In this document: positions 33,210 to 41,146 of the stretch, piece after piece
How the letters are laid out: every line of letters begins with the position of its first letter
How positions within the stretch are numbered: the first letter of the stretch is position 1
Notes under the pieces: generated by a model
What the model saw: only the letters and a program-made list of their open reading frames with translations
What the model was told of the DNA's origin: nothing
The model's database searches: none
Position numbers and translations under genes: made by a program
Origin: an uncultured Gemmiger sp.
GTDB lineage: Bacteria; Bacillota; Clostridia; Oscillospirales; Ruminococcaceae
Assembly (NCBI GenBank): GCA_944388215.1
Contig: CALXHT010000003.1
Coordinates: forward strand, 1-64,000
DNA: 64,000 nt
Direction: 5' to 3'

Positions 33210-34661
33210 TTATCGGGCGCCGCGACCTGCAAAGACCACGACCACCGTTTTGAGCAGGATCTTCACATCGTTCCACAGCGACCAGTTGTCGATGTAGCGG
33301 ACATCCAGCCGGACCACTTCCTCGAAGTTATCAATATCGCTGCGGCCGCTGATCTGCCACAGACCCGTGATGCCGGGCTTCATGCTCAGGCGGCGCTTGT
33401 GGTGGCTCTCGTACTGCCGGTACTCGTCCAGCGTGGGCGGGCGGGTTCCCACCAGCGACATGTTGCCCAGCAGCACATCAAAGAACTGGGGCAGTTCGTC
33501 GATGCTGGTGCGCCGGATAAACCGCCCCACCCGGGTGATGCGGGGATCGTCCTCCATCTTGAACATCAGGCCCTCCATCTCATTGTGGGCCATCAGATCC
33601 TTCTTGCGCTTCTCGGCATCCACATACATGCTGCGCAGCTTATGGATGTAGAAATATCGCCCGTTGAGCCCCACCCGCTTCTGCCTGAAGATCAGCGGGC
33701 CCGGGCTTTCCAGCTTGAGGGGAATCGCCACAATGGCGATGATGGGAATACTGATGATGCACCCCACCAGGGCCCCCACCACGTCCATCATCCGCTTGAG
33801 CATCATATCCCGCAGTTCCATCTCGATGGTGCCCATGGTAACAATGTTGCCGCCAGCGCACCGGCCCAGGTCGCGGCTCAGCCGGGCGGCGCTGGTCTCG
33901 TCACAGCAGACTTCCTCGATGCGGTCCAGCATCTTGAGCCGGAAATGCACGGTCAGCCCCATGCTCTCCATCTCCTCCAGATAAGGAAGGAAGGATTCGC
34001 CGCTGTCCATGGGGATGTCCACATAGATTTCATCCAAGGCGGCGCGCCGGATCCAGTCCATGAACCCGTCAAAGTTGGCGCGCACCGCCACGCCCTCGAA
34101 CTCCCGGCCCACCTGCTCGTCGGGGGCATCCAGAAGCACCACACCGCACACCCGCTTGGACCAGTCATCCTTCAATTCCCGGATGACCGCCCCCGCGTGA
34201 TCCACCGTGGACAGGATACCCACCAGGCTTTCCATACCGCTGCGGTTCTGGGAGTGCATCAGGTGGCGCTTGAGCACCGTGTGGGCCAGCGGCATCATCA
34301 GCACGTTGACCAGCGGCACTGCCACGGCAAAATACCGGGAATCCAGCATTTCCGCCTTGGCCAGCAGCATCAGGGTGGAATACACCGCCGCCATCAGCAC
34401 ATTGAAACGGATGGACAGCACAAACTCCCGCCCCAGGCCGCGGGTGACGATGTTTTCCCGCTGGTTGAAGAAGAAAAAGGTCATAAAAAAGGCAACGACC
34501 ACCAGACAGATCGTCTGGACCCAGTCGCTGACACTATAGGGGACGATACGTCCCAACAATCCGTCGGTGATCAGCCAGGCCAGCAGCACACTGACAAACA
34601 GCATCAGCAGGTCCAGGGCGAACACATAGGCGTATTGCAGTTTTTCCCGTTTGTTGATCAT
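33210..34661 (-). CDS. undecaprenyl-phosphate sugar phosphotransferase (priming)
   Basis: 483 residues of the WbaP/WcaJ/CpsE group, which moves a sugar-1-phosphate from a nucleotide sugar to undecaprenyl phosphate to start a polysaccharide repeat. Four to five membrane segments in the first 140 residues are followed by a Rossmann-like CoA_binding_3 domain, and then the conserved catalytic part from KRMMDVVGALVGCII. Motifs FRQKRVGLNGRYFYIHKLRS, DELPQFFDVLLGNMSLVGTR and KPGITGLWQISGRSD are intact. It has its own promoter. It can plausibly start the glycan made by the resident cps genes and by the element's transferases. Confidence 0.92.
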   Translation of the reverse strand: MINKREKLQYAYVFALDLLMLFVSVLLAWLITDGLLGRIVPYSVSDWVQTICLVVVAFFMTFFFFNQRENIVTRGLGREFVLSIRFNVLMAAVYSTLMLLAKAEMLDSRYFAVAVPLVNVLMMPLAHTVLKRHLMHSQNRSGMESLVGILSTVDHAGAVIRELKDDWSKRVCGVVLLDAPDEQVGREFEGVAVRANFDGFMDWIRRAALDEIYVDIPMDSGESFLPYLEEMESMGLTVHFRLKMLDRIEEVCCDETSAARLSRDLGRCAGGNIVTMGTIEMELRDMMLKRMMDVVGALVGCIISIPIIAIVAIPLKLESPGPLIFRQKRVGLNGRYFYIHKLRSMYVDAEKRKKDLMAHNEMEGLMFKMEDDPRITRVGRFIRRTSIDELPQFFDVLLGNMSLVGTRPPTLDEYRQYESHHKRRLSMKPGITGLWQISGRSDIDNFEEVVRLDVRYIDNWSLWNDVKILLKTVVVVFAGRGAR

Positions 34662-34726
34662 TCGTATTTCCTATTTCTCTCCCCGCCCCATCGCAGGGAG
34701 CACAATATCCTAGTATAGTAACTTAC

Positions 34727-34755
34727 ATTGTACCATGCCCGGGCCTTTTTTTCAA
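34727..34755 (-). promoter_or_regulatory. promoter of the sugar transferase gene
   Basis: On the minus strand TTGAAA (34755-34750), 17-base spacer and TACAAT (34732-34727), about 65 bases before the start codon. Confidence 0.6.
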
Positions 34756-34844
34756 TTCTTGACGGCATATTGTCAGTTCTATGTCATTTTTTCAGCTTTT
34801 CCCCACCCGGCGCCCCACAAATTTATTTTTCTTTTGTTTTTTCC

Positions 34845-34873
34845 TTTACTTGGGGGACCTGTTGTGCTACAAT
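34845..34873 (+). promoter_or_regulatory. promoter of the Lrp-family gene
   Basis: TTTACT, 17-base spacer and TACAAT (34868-34873), 63 bases before the ATG. Confidence 0.45.
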
Positions 34874-34936
34874 GCTTTCAATAATAAAGTGTCAAAAGTT
34901 CAACTGAAACTGCCGGATGCGGCAAGGAGTAGCCCC

Positions 34937-35389
34937 ATGGATCATATAGACCGCAAAATCATTGACATACTGCAGAAAAACGCCCGCGCTCCCCTGAAGG
35001 AAATCGCCGACCATGTCTTTTTGTCCAGTCCTGCGGTGTCGGCCCGCATCGCCCGGCTGGAAAGTGCCGGCATCCTGTCGGGCTACCAGGCCCAGATCGA
35101 CGCCCCCAAACTTGGCTACATGGTCAAGGCGTTCATCAATCTGGATATGGACCCCCAGCGCAAGCCGGAGTTTTACCCCTACATCCAGCAATGCCCCCAG
35201 GTGGTGGAATGCAACTGCGTCACCGGCGACTACAGCATGCTCATCGAAGTGCTGTTCGGCACCACCCAGGAACTGGATCAGTTCATCAACCATCTGCAGC
35301 AGTTCGGCCGCACCCATACGCAGATCGTCTTCTCCACCCCGGTGGAACACCGCGGGGTACCGGTCTCCGATCCGGAAGAAGAAACCTGA
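34937..35389 (+). CDS. Lrp/AsnC-family transcriptional regulator
   Basis: 150 residues. The N-terminal HTH (MDHIDRKIIDILQKNARAPL, then LSSPAVSARIARLESAGILSG) is the family's signature, followed by a RAM ligand-binding domain of about 80 residues (GYMVKAFINLDMDPQRKPEF to the GDYSMLIEVLF strand). The ATG at 34937 has an AAGGAG site; the frame extends upstream but is not coding. It is a single-gene unit ended by a terminator. Such proteins usually sense amino acids; the target cannot be told. Confidence 0.88.
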   Translation: MDHIDRKIIDILQKNARAPLKEIADHVFLSSPAVSARIARLESAGILSGYQAQIDAPKLGYMVKAFINLDMDPQRKPEFYPYIQQCPQVVECNCVTGDYSMLIEVLFGTTQELDQFINHLQQFGRTHTQIVFSTPVEHRGVPVSDPEEET

Positions 35390-35394
35390 ATCCC

Positions 35395-35426
35395 TTCCCG
35401 CCCTTTTCGGGGCGGGAATTTTTTTG
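35395..35426 (+). terminator. terminator of the Lrp-family gene
   Basis: TTCCCGCCC and GGGCGGGAA form a strong stem, followed by TTTTTTT. Confidence 0.9.
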
Positions 35427-35434
35427 TCTGCCAC

Positions 35435-35463
35435 TTGACAGCTGTGTATATTGTGTATATACT
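35435..35463 (+). promoter_or_regulatory. promoter of the YtrA-type operon
   Basis: TTGACA (35435-35440), 17-base spacer and TATACT (35458-35463); near consensus. It starts a GntR-ABC operon. Confidence 0.85.
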
Positions 35464-35485
35464 GTAAATATCGAATATGTACAGT
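35461..35485 (+). promoter_or_regulatory. probable GntR (YtrA-type) operator
   Basis: ACTGTA and TACAGT with 13 bases between overlap the -10 and run to the start of transcription. It fits self-repression by the first gene of the operon. Confidence 0.5.
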
Positions 35486-35505
35486 TCGACACGAAGGAGC
35501 GCTTC

Positions 35506-35877
35506 ATGGAAATCTATCTCTCCAATGCCGGCCAGGAACCGATCTACGCGCAGATCACGCGGCAGATCAAGGAACAGATCCTGTCCGGTCAGCTGCACGC
35601 GGGGGACGCTTTGCCCAGCATCCGGCTTCTGGCCAAGGAGCTGCGCATCAGCGTCATCACCACCAAGCGTGCCTACGAGGACCTGGAATCCGCCGGGTTC
35701 ATCATCACCCAGCCGGGACGGGGCAGTTTCGTGGCCGCCCAGAATCCCGCGCTGGTCCGGGAAGAACATCTGAAGAAAGTCGAGAACAGCCTGCAGGGCG
35801 CGGTGGATGCCGCGCGTCTGGGCGGGATCGGCTACGAGGAAGTATGCGAGATGTTGCGCCTTTTATGGGAGGGCTGA
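35506..35877 (+). CDS. GntR-family regulator, YtrA subfamily
   Basis: 123 residues: winged HTH (EPIYAQITRQIKEQILSGQL, LPSIRLLAKELRISVITTKR, GRGSFVAAQ) with a short helical C-terminal tail instead of an effector domain, as in YtrA. In B. subtilis YtrA represses an ABC exporter operon induced by wall-active antibiotics. Here too an ABC ATPase gene and a permease gene follow directly (gaps of 2 and -4 bases). GAAGGAG precedes the ATG. Confidence 0.88.
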   Translation: MEIYLSNAGQEPIYAQITRQIKEQILSGQLHAGDALPSIRLLAKELRISVITTKRAYEDLESAGFIITQPGRGSFVAAQNPALVREEHLKKVENSLQGAVDAARLGGIGYEEVCEMLRLLWEG

Positions 35878-35879
35878 CT

Positions 35880-36740
35880 ATGCCAAACGAAGCCGCCGTT
35901 CTGCACCGGGTGCAGAAGCAATACAAAGATTTTACGCTGGGGCCCCTGGACCTGACGGTGCCCGCCGGTACCATCGTGGGGCTGGTGGGAGAAAACGGTG
36001 CCGGCAAAACCACCACCCTGAAGATCGCCTGCGGTGTGAACCGCCCCGACGACGGGGAGGTCACTCTGCTGGGCGGTTCCCCGGCAGACAAAGCCGTCCG
36101 TGCCCGGCTGGGGGTCGTCTTTGAAGATGCCTACTTTTTCGGCGGGCTCACCGCCGGGCGCATCGGCAACAGCATGGCCGGTATTTTCGGGGACCGCTGG
36201 GATGCAGGGCTGTTCGGCTCTCTTCTGGAGCGGTTCGGGCTGGACGCCCGGAAAAAGGTTTCCGCCTACAGCCGGGGCATGCGGATGAAACTGAGCCTGG
36301 CCACTGCCCTGGCCCACCATCCCGACCTGCTGGTGCTGGACGAGGCCACCGCCGGGCTGGACCCGGTGGTACGCAGCGAGATGCTGGACCTGTTCCTGGA
36401 ATTCATCCAGGACGAGGGGCACAGCATCCTCATGAGCAGCCACATCACCAGCGACCTGGAGCAGATTGCCGACTCCATCGCCTATCTGCATCACGGACAG
36501 CTGCTGTTCCAGGAAGACAAGGATGCCCTGTTGCAGGAATATGGTCTGCTGCGCTGCGGTCGCGCCGCGCTGGAAAAACTGCCGTCGGGCTGCGTGATCT
36601 TTACCCGGCAGAATGCCTTCGGCTGCGAGAGCCTGATCCGGGACCGGCTAACGGTACAGCGGCTGCTGCCCGAAGCGGTGATCGACCCGGCCGGCATCGA
36701 CGACATCATGCGCTTTTACAGCGGGAGGGATGCACAATGA
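35880..36740 (+). CDS. ABC exporter ATP-binding protein, YtrB-like
   Basis: 286 residues with full ATPase motifs: Walker A GLVGENGAGKTTTLK, signature YSRGMRMKLSLA, Walker B LLVLDEATAGLDP, and the switch region SSHITSDLEQIA. Its N-terminus (VLHRVQKQYKDFTLGPLDL) is typical of small exporters. The frame extends upstream but the ATG at 35880, two bases after the regulator stop and preceded by GGGAGGG, is the start. The tail of 90 residues is of the bacitracin/lantibiotic-exporter type. It works with the permease encoded next, probably in export or antibiotic response. Confidence 0.9.
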   Translation: MPNEAAVLHRVQKQYKDFTLGPLDLTVPAGTIVGLVGENGAGKTTTLKIACGVNRPDDGEVTLLGGSPADKAVRARLGVVFEDAYFFGGLTAGRIGNSMAGIFGDRWDAGLFGSLLERFGLDARKKVSAYSRGMRMKLSLATALAHHPDLLVLDEATAGLDPVVRSEMLDLFLEFIQDEGHSILMSSHITSDLEQIADSIAYLHHGQLLFQEDKDALLQEYGLLRCGRAALEKLPSGCVIFTRQNAFGCESLIRDRLTVQRLLPEAVIDPAGIDDIMRFYSGRDAQ

Positions 36741-37417
36741 AAGGCTTGCTCTACAAAGACTGGACGATGATCTTCGGCGGCTACAAGACGAACTTTCTTT
36801 TTCTGCTGCTGTTCTACGGGGTCTTCACGGTGCTGTGCCGCATCAGTTTTCTCAGCTATGCCCTGGTCTTTGTGCTGGGGATGTACGCCTCCTCCACCAT
36901 CAGCATGGACGAAAACAGCCACTGGGACGCTTACGCCCGCACTCTGCCCGTCACCCCCGGCCAGCTGGTGTCCGCCAAATACTGCCTGACCCTGCTGCTG
37001 ACAGCGGTCAGCATTCCGCTGGGCTTCCTGATGACGCTGCTCATCCCCGACCCGAAGCCCGCCCTGCTGGAAATCACCACCGGCATGTTCTCCGCCGCGG
37101 CGGTCACCCTGCTCTACCTCTCCTTCGTGATGCCGCTCTCCTACCGGTTCGGGGCCGCCAAAGCCCGCAGCTGGGTATCCGTCACCATCTTCGTGGTGAT
37201 CTTTCTCCCTGCCGCGTTTCTGATGGTCTTCAAGGACGATCTGTCCAACCCCGCCGTCCGGGCCGTGCGCGCACTGGCACAGCAGATGGATGCCTCCTCC
37301 CTGTCCAACGAACAGTGGGCCGCTCTGCTGCTCGGTGTCCTGCTGGGCGCAGCACTGGTCTGCTTTGCCGTCAGCTGGGTGGTCAGCATCCAGATCTACC
37401 GGCGAAAGAACTACTGA
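36737..37417 (+). CDS. ABC-2-type permease
   Basis: 226 residues with six membrane segments, starting MKGLLYKDWTMIFGGYKTN, characteristic of the ABC2_membrane_2 group that pairs with YtrB-like ATPases. The ATG overlaps the previous stop (ATGA). The loop with MDENSHWDAYARTLPVTPGQ is the family's coupling region. Substrate unknown. The YtrA-regulated operon ends at the terminator just after it. Confidence 0.88.
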   Translation: MKGLLYKDWTMIFGGYKTNFLFLLLFYGVFTVLCRISFLSYALVFVLGMYASSTISMDENSHWDAYARTLPVTPGQLVSAKYCLTLLLTAVSIPLGFLMTLLIPDPKPALLEITTGMFSAAAVTLLYLSFVMPLSYRFGAAKARSWVSVTIFVVIFLPAAFLMVFKDDLSNPAVRAVRALAQQMDASSLSNEQWAALLLGVLLGAALVCFAVSWVVSIQIYRRKNY

Positions 37418-37420
37418 AAA

Positions 37421-37449
37421 AAGCGCGGAGCCCCGGGCTCCGCGCTTTT
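37421..37449. terminator. bidirectional terminator after the YtrA-type operon
   Basis: AAGCGCGGAGCCC and GGGCTCCGCGCTT form a 13-bp perfect stem, with A's before and TTTT-like run after. It also serves the convergent AEC gene. Confidence 0.85.
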
Positions 37450-37461
37450 CCTTATTCAATA

Positions 37462-38415
37462 TTACAGCCACCCTCCGCCGTGGAGAACGAAAATCCAGCC
37501 GGTGAGCGTCAGGGCGGAGAGCAGCGTGGTGGCCGCAATGGCGCTGGCTGTCAGCACACCCTCGTGCCCCATGTTCTTGACCATGACGTAGGAGCTGGGG
37601 GTTGTGGGGCTGCCCAGCATGATGAGCAGTGCCACCAGTTCCTTCTCCCGGAAGCCCAGGGCCACAGCGCAGGGAATGAAGATGGCTGAGAGGCCCACCG
37701 TCTTGATCAGCGCCGCCACCAGGGTGGGGCCCGCCTTTTTCAGAGCCTTGGTGCCCTCAAAGCTGGCACCGATGGAGAGCAGTGCCAGCGGTGTGGTCAG
37801 CGAAGCCAGGCTGTTCAGCGTCTTTTCGGCTATCGTGGGCAATTCCACCGGCAGCAGGCTGAACACTGTGCCGGCGATGATACCCAGCAGAATGGGGTTG
37901 GTCATGACACCGTACAGCAGCTGTCCGGCGCTGGGTGCGGTGTGCTGTTCCTGCGGGGATTCCATCATGAGGATCAGCACCGCAAAGATGTTGAACAGCG
38001 GCACGCTGCCCAAGATCATCAGCGGCGCCATGCCCGCTTCGCCGTAGATGTTCTGGATGAAGGCCACCCCCAGCACGGCCGCGCTACTGCGGTAGGAGGC
38101 CTGCACAAACTCACCCACGATGGATTTATCCCGCATCAGGACCCTGGCCAGCGCCCAGATCACCAGGATGCTCACCAGGGTGACGCCAAAGCAGAACAGC
38201 ACGAACCTGGGCTGGAAGTCATGGCGCATGTCCACATCGGCCATATCCAGAAACAGCATGATGGGCAGGGTGATCTTGAAGGTCAGCTTGTCCGATGCCT
38301 TACAGAATTCCTTGGGCAGAAAGCCCAGCTTTCCCAGAATGCCGCCGGCCACCATCACCAGAAAGATGGGCAGCGTGGCATCCAGGCTGAAAATCAGATT
38401 TTCCAAACCATTCAT
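37462..38415 (-). CDS. AEC-family transporter (auxin efflux carrier-like)
   Basis: 317 residues in ten membrane segments in two five-helix halves, the AEC/BASS-like layout. The N-terminus has VMVAGGILGKLGFLPKEFCK and the second half KKAGPTLVAALIKTVGLSA and a late LLIMLGSPTTPSSYVM, which are family landmarks; members often move malate or other organic acids. It stands alone, convergent with the ABC operon, upstream of and divergent from rpsF. Substrate is not predictable. Confidence 0.85.
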   Translation of the reverse strand: MNGLENLIFSLDATLPIFLVMVAGGILGKLGFLPKEFCKASDKLTFKITLPIMLFLDMADVDMRHDFQPRFVLFCFGVTLVSILVIWALARVLMRDKSIVGEFVQASYRSSAAVLGVAFIQNIYGEAGMAPLMILGSVPLFNIFAVLILMMESPQEQHTAPSAGQLLYGVMTNPILLGIIAGTVFSLLPVELPTIAEKTLNSLASLTTPLALLSIGASFEGTKALKKAGPTLVAALIKTVGLSAIFIPCAVALGFREKELVALLIMLGSPTTPSSYVMVKNMGHEGVLTASAIAATTLLSALTLTGWIFVLHGGGWL

Positions 38416-38566
38416 TCTTAATCCCTCACACGCAGAAAACGGACCTTGTGCGGTCCTGTCGTTTTATGGTATCATGAATGCACCGGGTTTGCAACCAATC
38501 GGAGGAAAAGAGCCTGATTTTTGTCTGTTTTTCCGGATACACCGCGCAAAATCCGGGGCAGGGCCC

Positions 38567-38595
38567 TTGACAAACTTCGGGTGGCTTGCTATAAT
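38567..38595 (+). promoter_or_regulatory. promoter of rpsF-ssb-rpsR
   Basis: Perfect TTGACA (38567-38572), 17-base spacer, perfect TATAAT (38590-38595). Confidence 0.9.
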
Positions 38596-38601
38596 AAATT
38601 G

Positions 38602-38654
38602 CTGTGCCAAACGGCACAGGTATCCTTGCCCTTTGCACGGGCAAAGGGCCATAC
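38602..38654 (+). promoter_or_regulatory. rpsF mRNA leader hairpins, candidate S6-S18 autoregulatory element
   Basis: Two stems follow the promoter: CTGTGCC/GGCACAG, then GCCCTTTG/CAAAGGGC. The second is extended by GTAT/ATAC with an internal CCTT opposite C. A bulged hairpin of this kind in front of rpsF is where the S6-S18 complex binds in many bacteria to limit its own synthesis. Assignment rests on position and shape. Confidence 0.4.
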
Positions 38655-38677
38655 GTCCAAAAGGAGGTGCACAGAAT

Positions 38678-38962
38678 ATGGCTAAGTACGAAACCATGAT
38701 GGTTACCACCGCCAACCTCGACGAGGAGGCTTCCGCCGCTCTGATCAACAAGTTCAAGAACCTGATCGCGGCGAACGGTACGATCGATTCTGTTGATGAT
38801 TGGGGCAAGAAGCGTCTTGCTTACCCCATCAACGATGAGACCGAGGGTGTGTACACGGTGATCAAGTTCACCAGCGAGCCCAATTTCCCGGCTGAGCTGG
38901 ATCGTATCTACAAGATCACTGAAGGCGTTCTTCGCAGCATTATCATTGCTGAGGAGGAGTAA
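38678..38962 (+). CDS. rpsF: ribosomal protein S6
   Basis: 94 residues: MAKYETMMVTTANLDEEASA, WGKKRLAYPINDETEGVYTV and a C-terminal LRSIIIAEEE. The family's beta-alpha-beta fold and R-L-A-Y-P-I motif are intact. It binds S18 on the small-subunit platform. AAAGGAGG precedes the ATG; the longer upstream frame is not coding. It is the first gene of the conserved rpsF-ssb-rpsR operon. Confidence 0.97.
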   Translation: MAKYETMMVTTANLDEEASAALINKFKNLIAANGTIDSVDDWGKKRLAYPINDETEGVYTVIKFTSEPNFPAELDRIYKITEGVLRSIIIAEEE

Positions 38963-38974
38963 GGAGTACCGAAA

Positions 38975-39457
38975 ATGCTGAATGTTGTTGCTATTATGGG
39001 CCGCCTTGCGCGCGACCCCGAACTTCGCCAGACCACGACCGGCAAAAGCGTAGCGTCCTTTACCATTGCGTGTGACCGCAACGGCAAGCGTGACGCCAAC
39101 GGCCAGAGCCAGGCCGACTGGATCCCCGTTACGGCGTGGGACCGCACGGCGGAATTTGTGTGCAAGTATTTCCAGAAAGGTTCGCTGATTGCCGTGGACG
39201 GCCGTCTGCAGAGCCGGTCCTACCAGGACAAGAACGGAAACAACCGCACCGCCATCGAGATTGTGGCCAACAACGTCAACTTTGCCGGACCCAAATCCGC
39301 CAACGCCGCACCCAGCATGGGCGGCGCCAATTACGGCGCTCCCATGGCAGACCCCGCCGCCCGCCCCGCTGTGCAGCAGGCACCGGCGCCGAGCTATTCC
39401 GCCGGCAGCAACGATGACTTTGCACTGATCGAGGACGAAGGCGATCTGCCGTTCTGA
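38975..39457 (+). CDS. ssb: single-stranded DNA-binding protein
   Basis: 160 residues. The N-terminal OB fold ([54 protein letters not shown]) is complete. A Pro/Ala/Gly-rich linker leads to the acidic tip [14 protein letters not shown], which recruits replication and repair proteins. It lies between rpsF and rpsR, the standard Firmicute arrangement, with a 12-base gap after rpsF. Confidence 0.97.
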   Translation: MLNVVAIMGRLARDPELRQTTTGKSVASFTIACDRNGKRDANGQSQADWIPVTAWDRTAEFVCKYFQKGSLIAVDGRLQSRSYQDKNGNNRTAIEIVANNVNFAGPKSANAAPSMGGANYGAPMADPAARPAVQQAPAPSYSAGSNDDFALIEDEGDLPF

Positions 39458-39494
39458 CAAATCGATTGTAAAATCCAACAAGGAGGTTACCACA

Positions 39495-39737
39495 ATGGCT
39501 ATGGATCGTTCTTCCCGCCCGATGCATCGCGGCCGCAAGAAGGTTTGCAGCTTCTGCGTTGATCGCATTGAGCACATTGATTACAAGGATCTGCCCCGCC
39601 TGCGCAAGTACGTGAGCGAGCGCGCCAAGATCATTCCCCGCCGTGTGACCGGTACCTGCGCGTTCCATCAGCGTGAGCTGACGGTCGCCATCAAGCGTGC
39701 CCGTTATATGGCTCTGATGCCCTACGTGAGCGACTGA
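39495..39737 (+). CDS. rpsR: ribosomal protein S18
   Basis: 80 residues: a Cys-containing [19 protein letters not shown]-terminus (zinc-type variant with two Cys), [20 protein letters not shown] and [20 protein letters not shown], the hallmark S18 core. AAGGAGG precedes the ATG. It is the last gene of the operon. Confidence 0.97.
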   Translation: MAMDRSSRPMHRGRKKVCSFCVDRIEHIDYKDLPRLRKYVSERAKIIPRRVTGTCAFHQRELTVAIKRARYMALMPYVSD

Positions 39738-39764
39738 TCTGCTCCGGCATCGCCAACCATGCAA

Positions 39765-39800
39765 AAAAGAGCAGCTCTTGCGAGCTGCTCTTTTTCTTTT
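39765..39800 (+). terminator. terminator of rpsF-ssb-rpsR
   Basis: AGAGCAGCTC and GAGCTGCTCT form a stem with a short loop, followed by TTTTTCTTTT. Confidence 0.9.
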
Positions 39801-39814
39801 GCCTGTATATACGA

Positions 39815-39850
39815 CAAAAAGCGGGCAGTCCCCTTCCGGGGGCTGCCCGC
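39815..39850 (-). terminator. terminator of the dnaK-dnaJ operon
   Basis: On the minus strand GCGGGCAGCCCCC pairs with GGGGACTGCCCGC, followed by TTTTTGTCG. Confidence 0.85.
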
Positions 39851-39869
39851 TCTGGCTTTGTGTAGAGAA

Positions 39870-41048
39870 TCAGGAGGTGAACCGGTCGCGCAGATTCTTG
39901 AAGAATCCCTTGCGCTTCTCGTAGTTATCGTCCTTGAGGCTGTCCTCAAAAGCCTTCAGTGCCTCACGCTGGGTGCGGTTGAGCTTCTTGGGAATCTCCA
40001 CCTCCACGATGACATACTGGTCACCGCGGCCGCGGCCGTTGAGGTACTGGATGCCCTGGCCACGCAGACGGAACTTGGTGCCGCTCTGGGTCCCCTCGGG
40101 GATCTTCTGGGCCACCTTGCCGTCCACGGTGGGCACCTCGATCTCGGCGCCCAGCACGGCCTGGGAGTAGGTGATGGGCACCCGCACATAGACATCGTAG
40201 CCGTCACGCTCGAAGACCGCGTCGCGCTTGACCGTCACATGAACGATCACATCGCCGGCGGGGCCGCCGTTGCTGCCGGCATCACCCTGGCCGCGCAGTG
40301 CCATGTTCTGGTCGTCGTCGATACCGGCCGGGATCTTGACCTCCAGCGTCTTGCGGGCAGCGGTCTTGCCGGTGCCGTGGCAGGTCTTGCAGGGGTTCTT
40401 GATGATGGTGCCGCGGCCGCCGCAGTGCGGGCAGGGCTGCTGGCTCTGCATCACACCGAAGGGGGTGCGCTGCTGGGTCACCACGTAGCCGCGGCCACCG
40501 CACTGGGTGCAGGTCTCGGGGCTGGAACCGGCCTCACAGCCGGTGCCGTGGCAATCCGGGCAGGTCTGCTGCCGGTTCAGCGTGATCTTCTTGGAGCAGC
40601 CGTGGGCCGCCTCCTCGAAGGTCAGGATCACGCTGGCCTGGATATCATGTCCCTTGCGGGGCGCGTTGGGGTTGGCGCGGGCGGAACCGCCGAAGCCGCC
40701 GAATCCACCGAAACCGCCGCCGAAGATATCGCCGAAGATGTCGCCCAGGTCCACGCCGCCGGCGCCGCCGAAGCCACCGAATCCGGAAGCACCGTCGCTC
40801 TGTCCGGCCCCATAGTTGGGGTCAACCCCGGCAAAGCCGAACTGGTCGTAGCGCTTGCGCTTCTCCGGGTCGGAAAGGACATCGTGAGCCTCATTGACCT
40901 CCTTGAACTTTTCCTCGGCGGTCTTGTCGCCGGGGTTCAGGTCGGGGTGGTACTTTTTGGCCAGCTTGCGGTAGGCGCTCTTGATCTCGGCATCGGTGGC
41001 GTTCTTGCCCAGACCCAGCACCTCATAATAATCACGTTTTTCTGCCAT
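39870..41048 (-). CDS. dnaJ: chaperone DnaJ
   Basis: 392 residues. J domain (DYYEVLGLGKNATDAEIKSA, with HPD in KKYHPDLNPGD), a Gly/Phe-rich linker with GGFGGFGG repeats, four CxxCxGxG zinc repeats (CPDCHGTG, CTQCGGRG, CPHCGGRG, CKTCHGTG) and the C-terminal substrate domain. Start fixed at the ATG at 41048 (MAEKRDYYEVLG) with GAGGGGA upstream; a longer frame opens at 41096. It is the last gene of the hrcA-grpE-dnaK-dnaJ operon. It delivers clients to DnaK and stimulates its ATPase. Confidence 0.97.
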   Translation of the reverse strand: MAEKRDYYEVLGLGKNATDAEIKSAYRKLAKKYHPDLNPGDKTAEEKFKEVNEAHDVLSDPEKRKRYDQFGFAGVDPNYGAGQSDGASGFGGFGGAGGVDLGDIFGDIFGGGFGGFGGFGGSARANPNAPRKGHDIQASVILTFEEAAHGCSKKITLNRQQTCPDCHGTGCEAGSSPETCTQCGGRGYVVTQQRTPFGVMQSQQPCPHCGGRGTIIKNPCKTCHGTGKTAARKTLEVKIPAGIDDDQNMALRGQGDAGSNGGPAGDVIVHVTVKRDAVFERDGYDVYVRVPITYSQAVLGAEIEVPTVDGKVAQKIPEGTQSGTKFRLRGQGIQYLNGRGRGDQYVIVEVEIPKKLNRTQREALKAFEDSLKDDNYEKRKGFFKNLRDRFTS

Positions 41049-41097
41049 AGAATCAATCCCCTCTATTTGGGCTTTTTCTTTCAGATAACCCCGCAAG

Positions 41098-41122
41098 GGC
41101 CGCCGCCTTGCCGGGCGGCGGC
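41098..41122 (-). other. GC-rich hairpin between dnaK and dnaJ
   Basis: GGCCGCCG and CGGCGGCC with a ten-base loop. It lies in the 98-base dnaK-dnaJ gap on the minus strand, without a T-run on that side. It may be a processing or mRNA-stability element lowering dnaJ relative to dnaK. Confidence 0.4.
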
Positions 41123-41146
41123 CTTTGTTTCAGGGTTCAGATTGTA

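Noticed and set aside
40680..40780. GGN repeats on the plus strand opposite dnaJ as a possible repeat element
   Set aside because: They encode the normal Gly/Phe linker of DnaJ.
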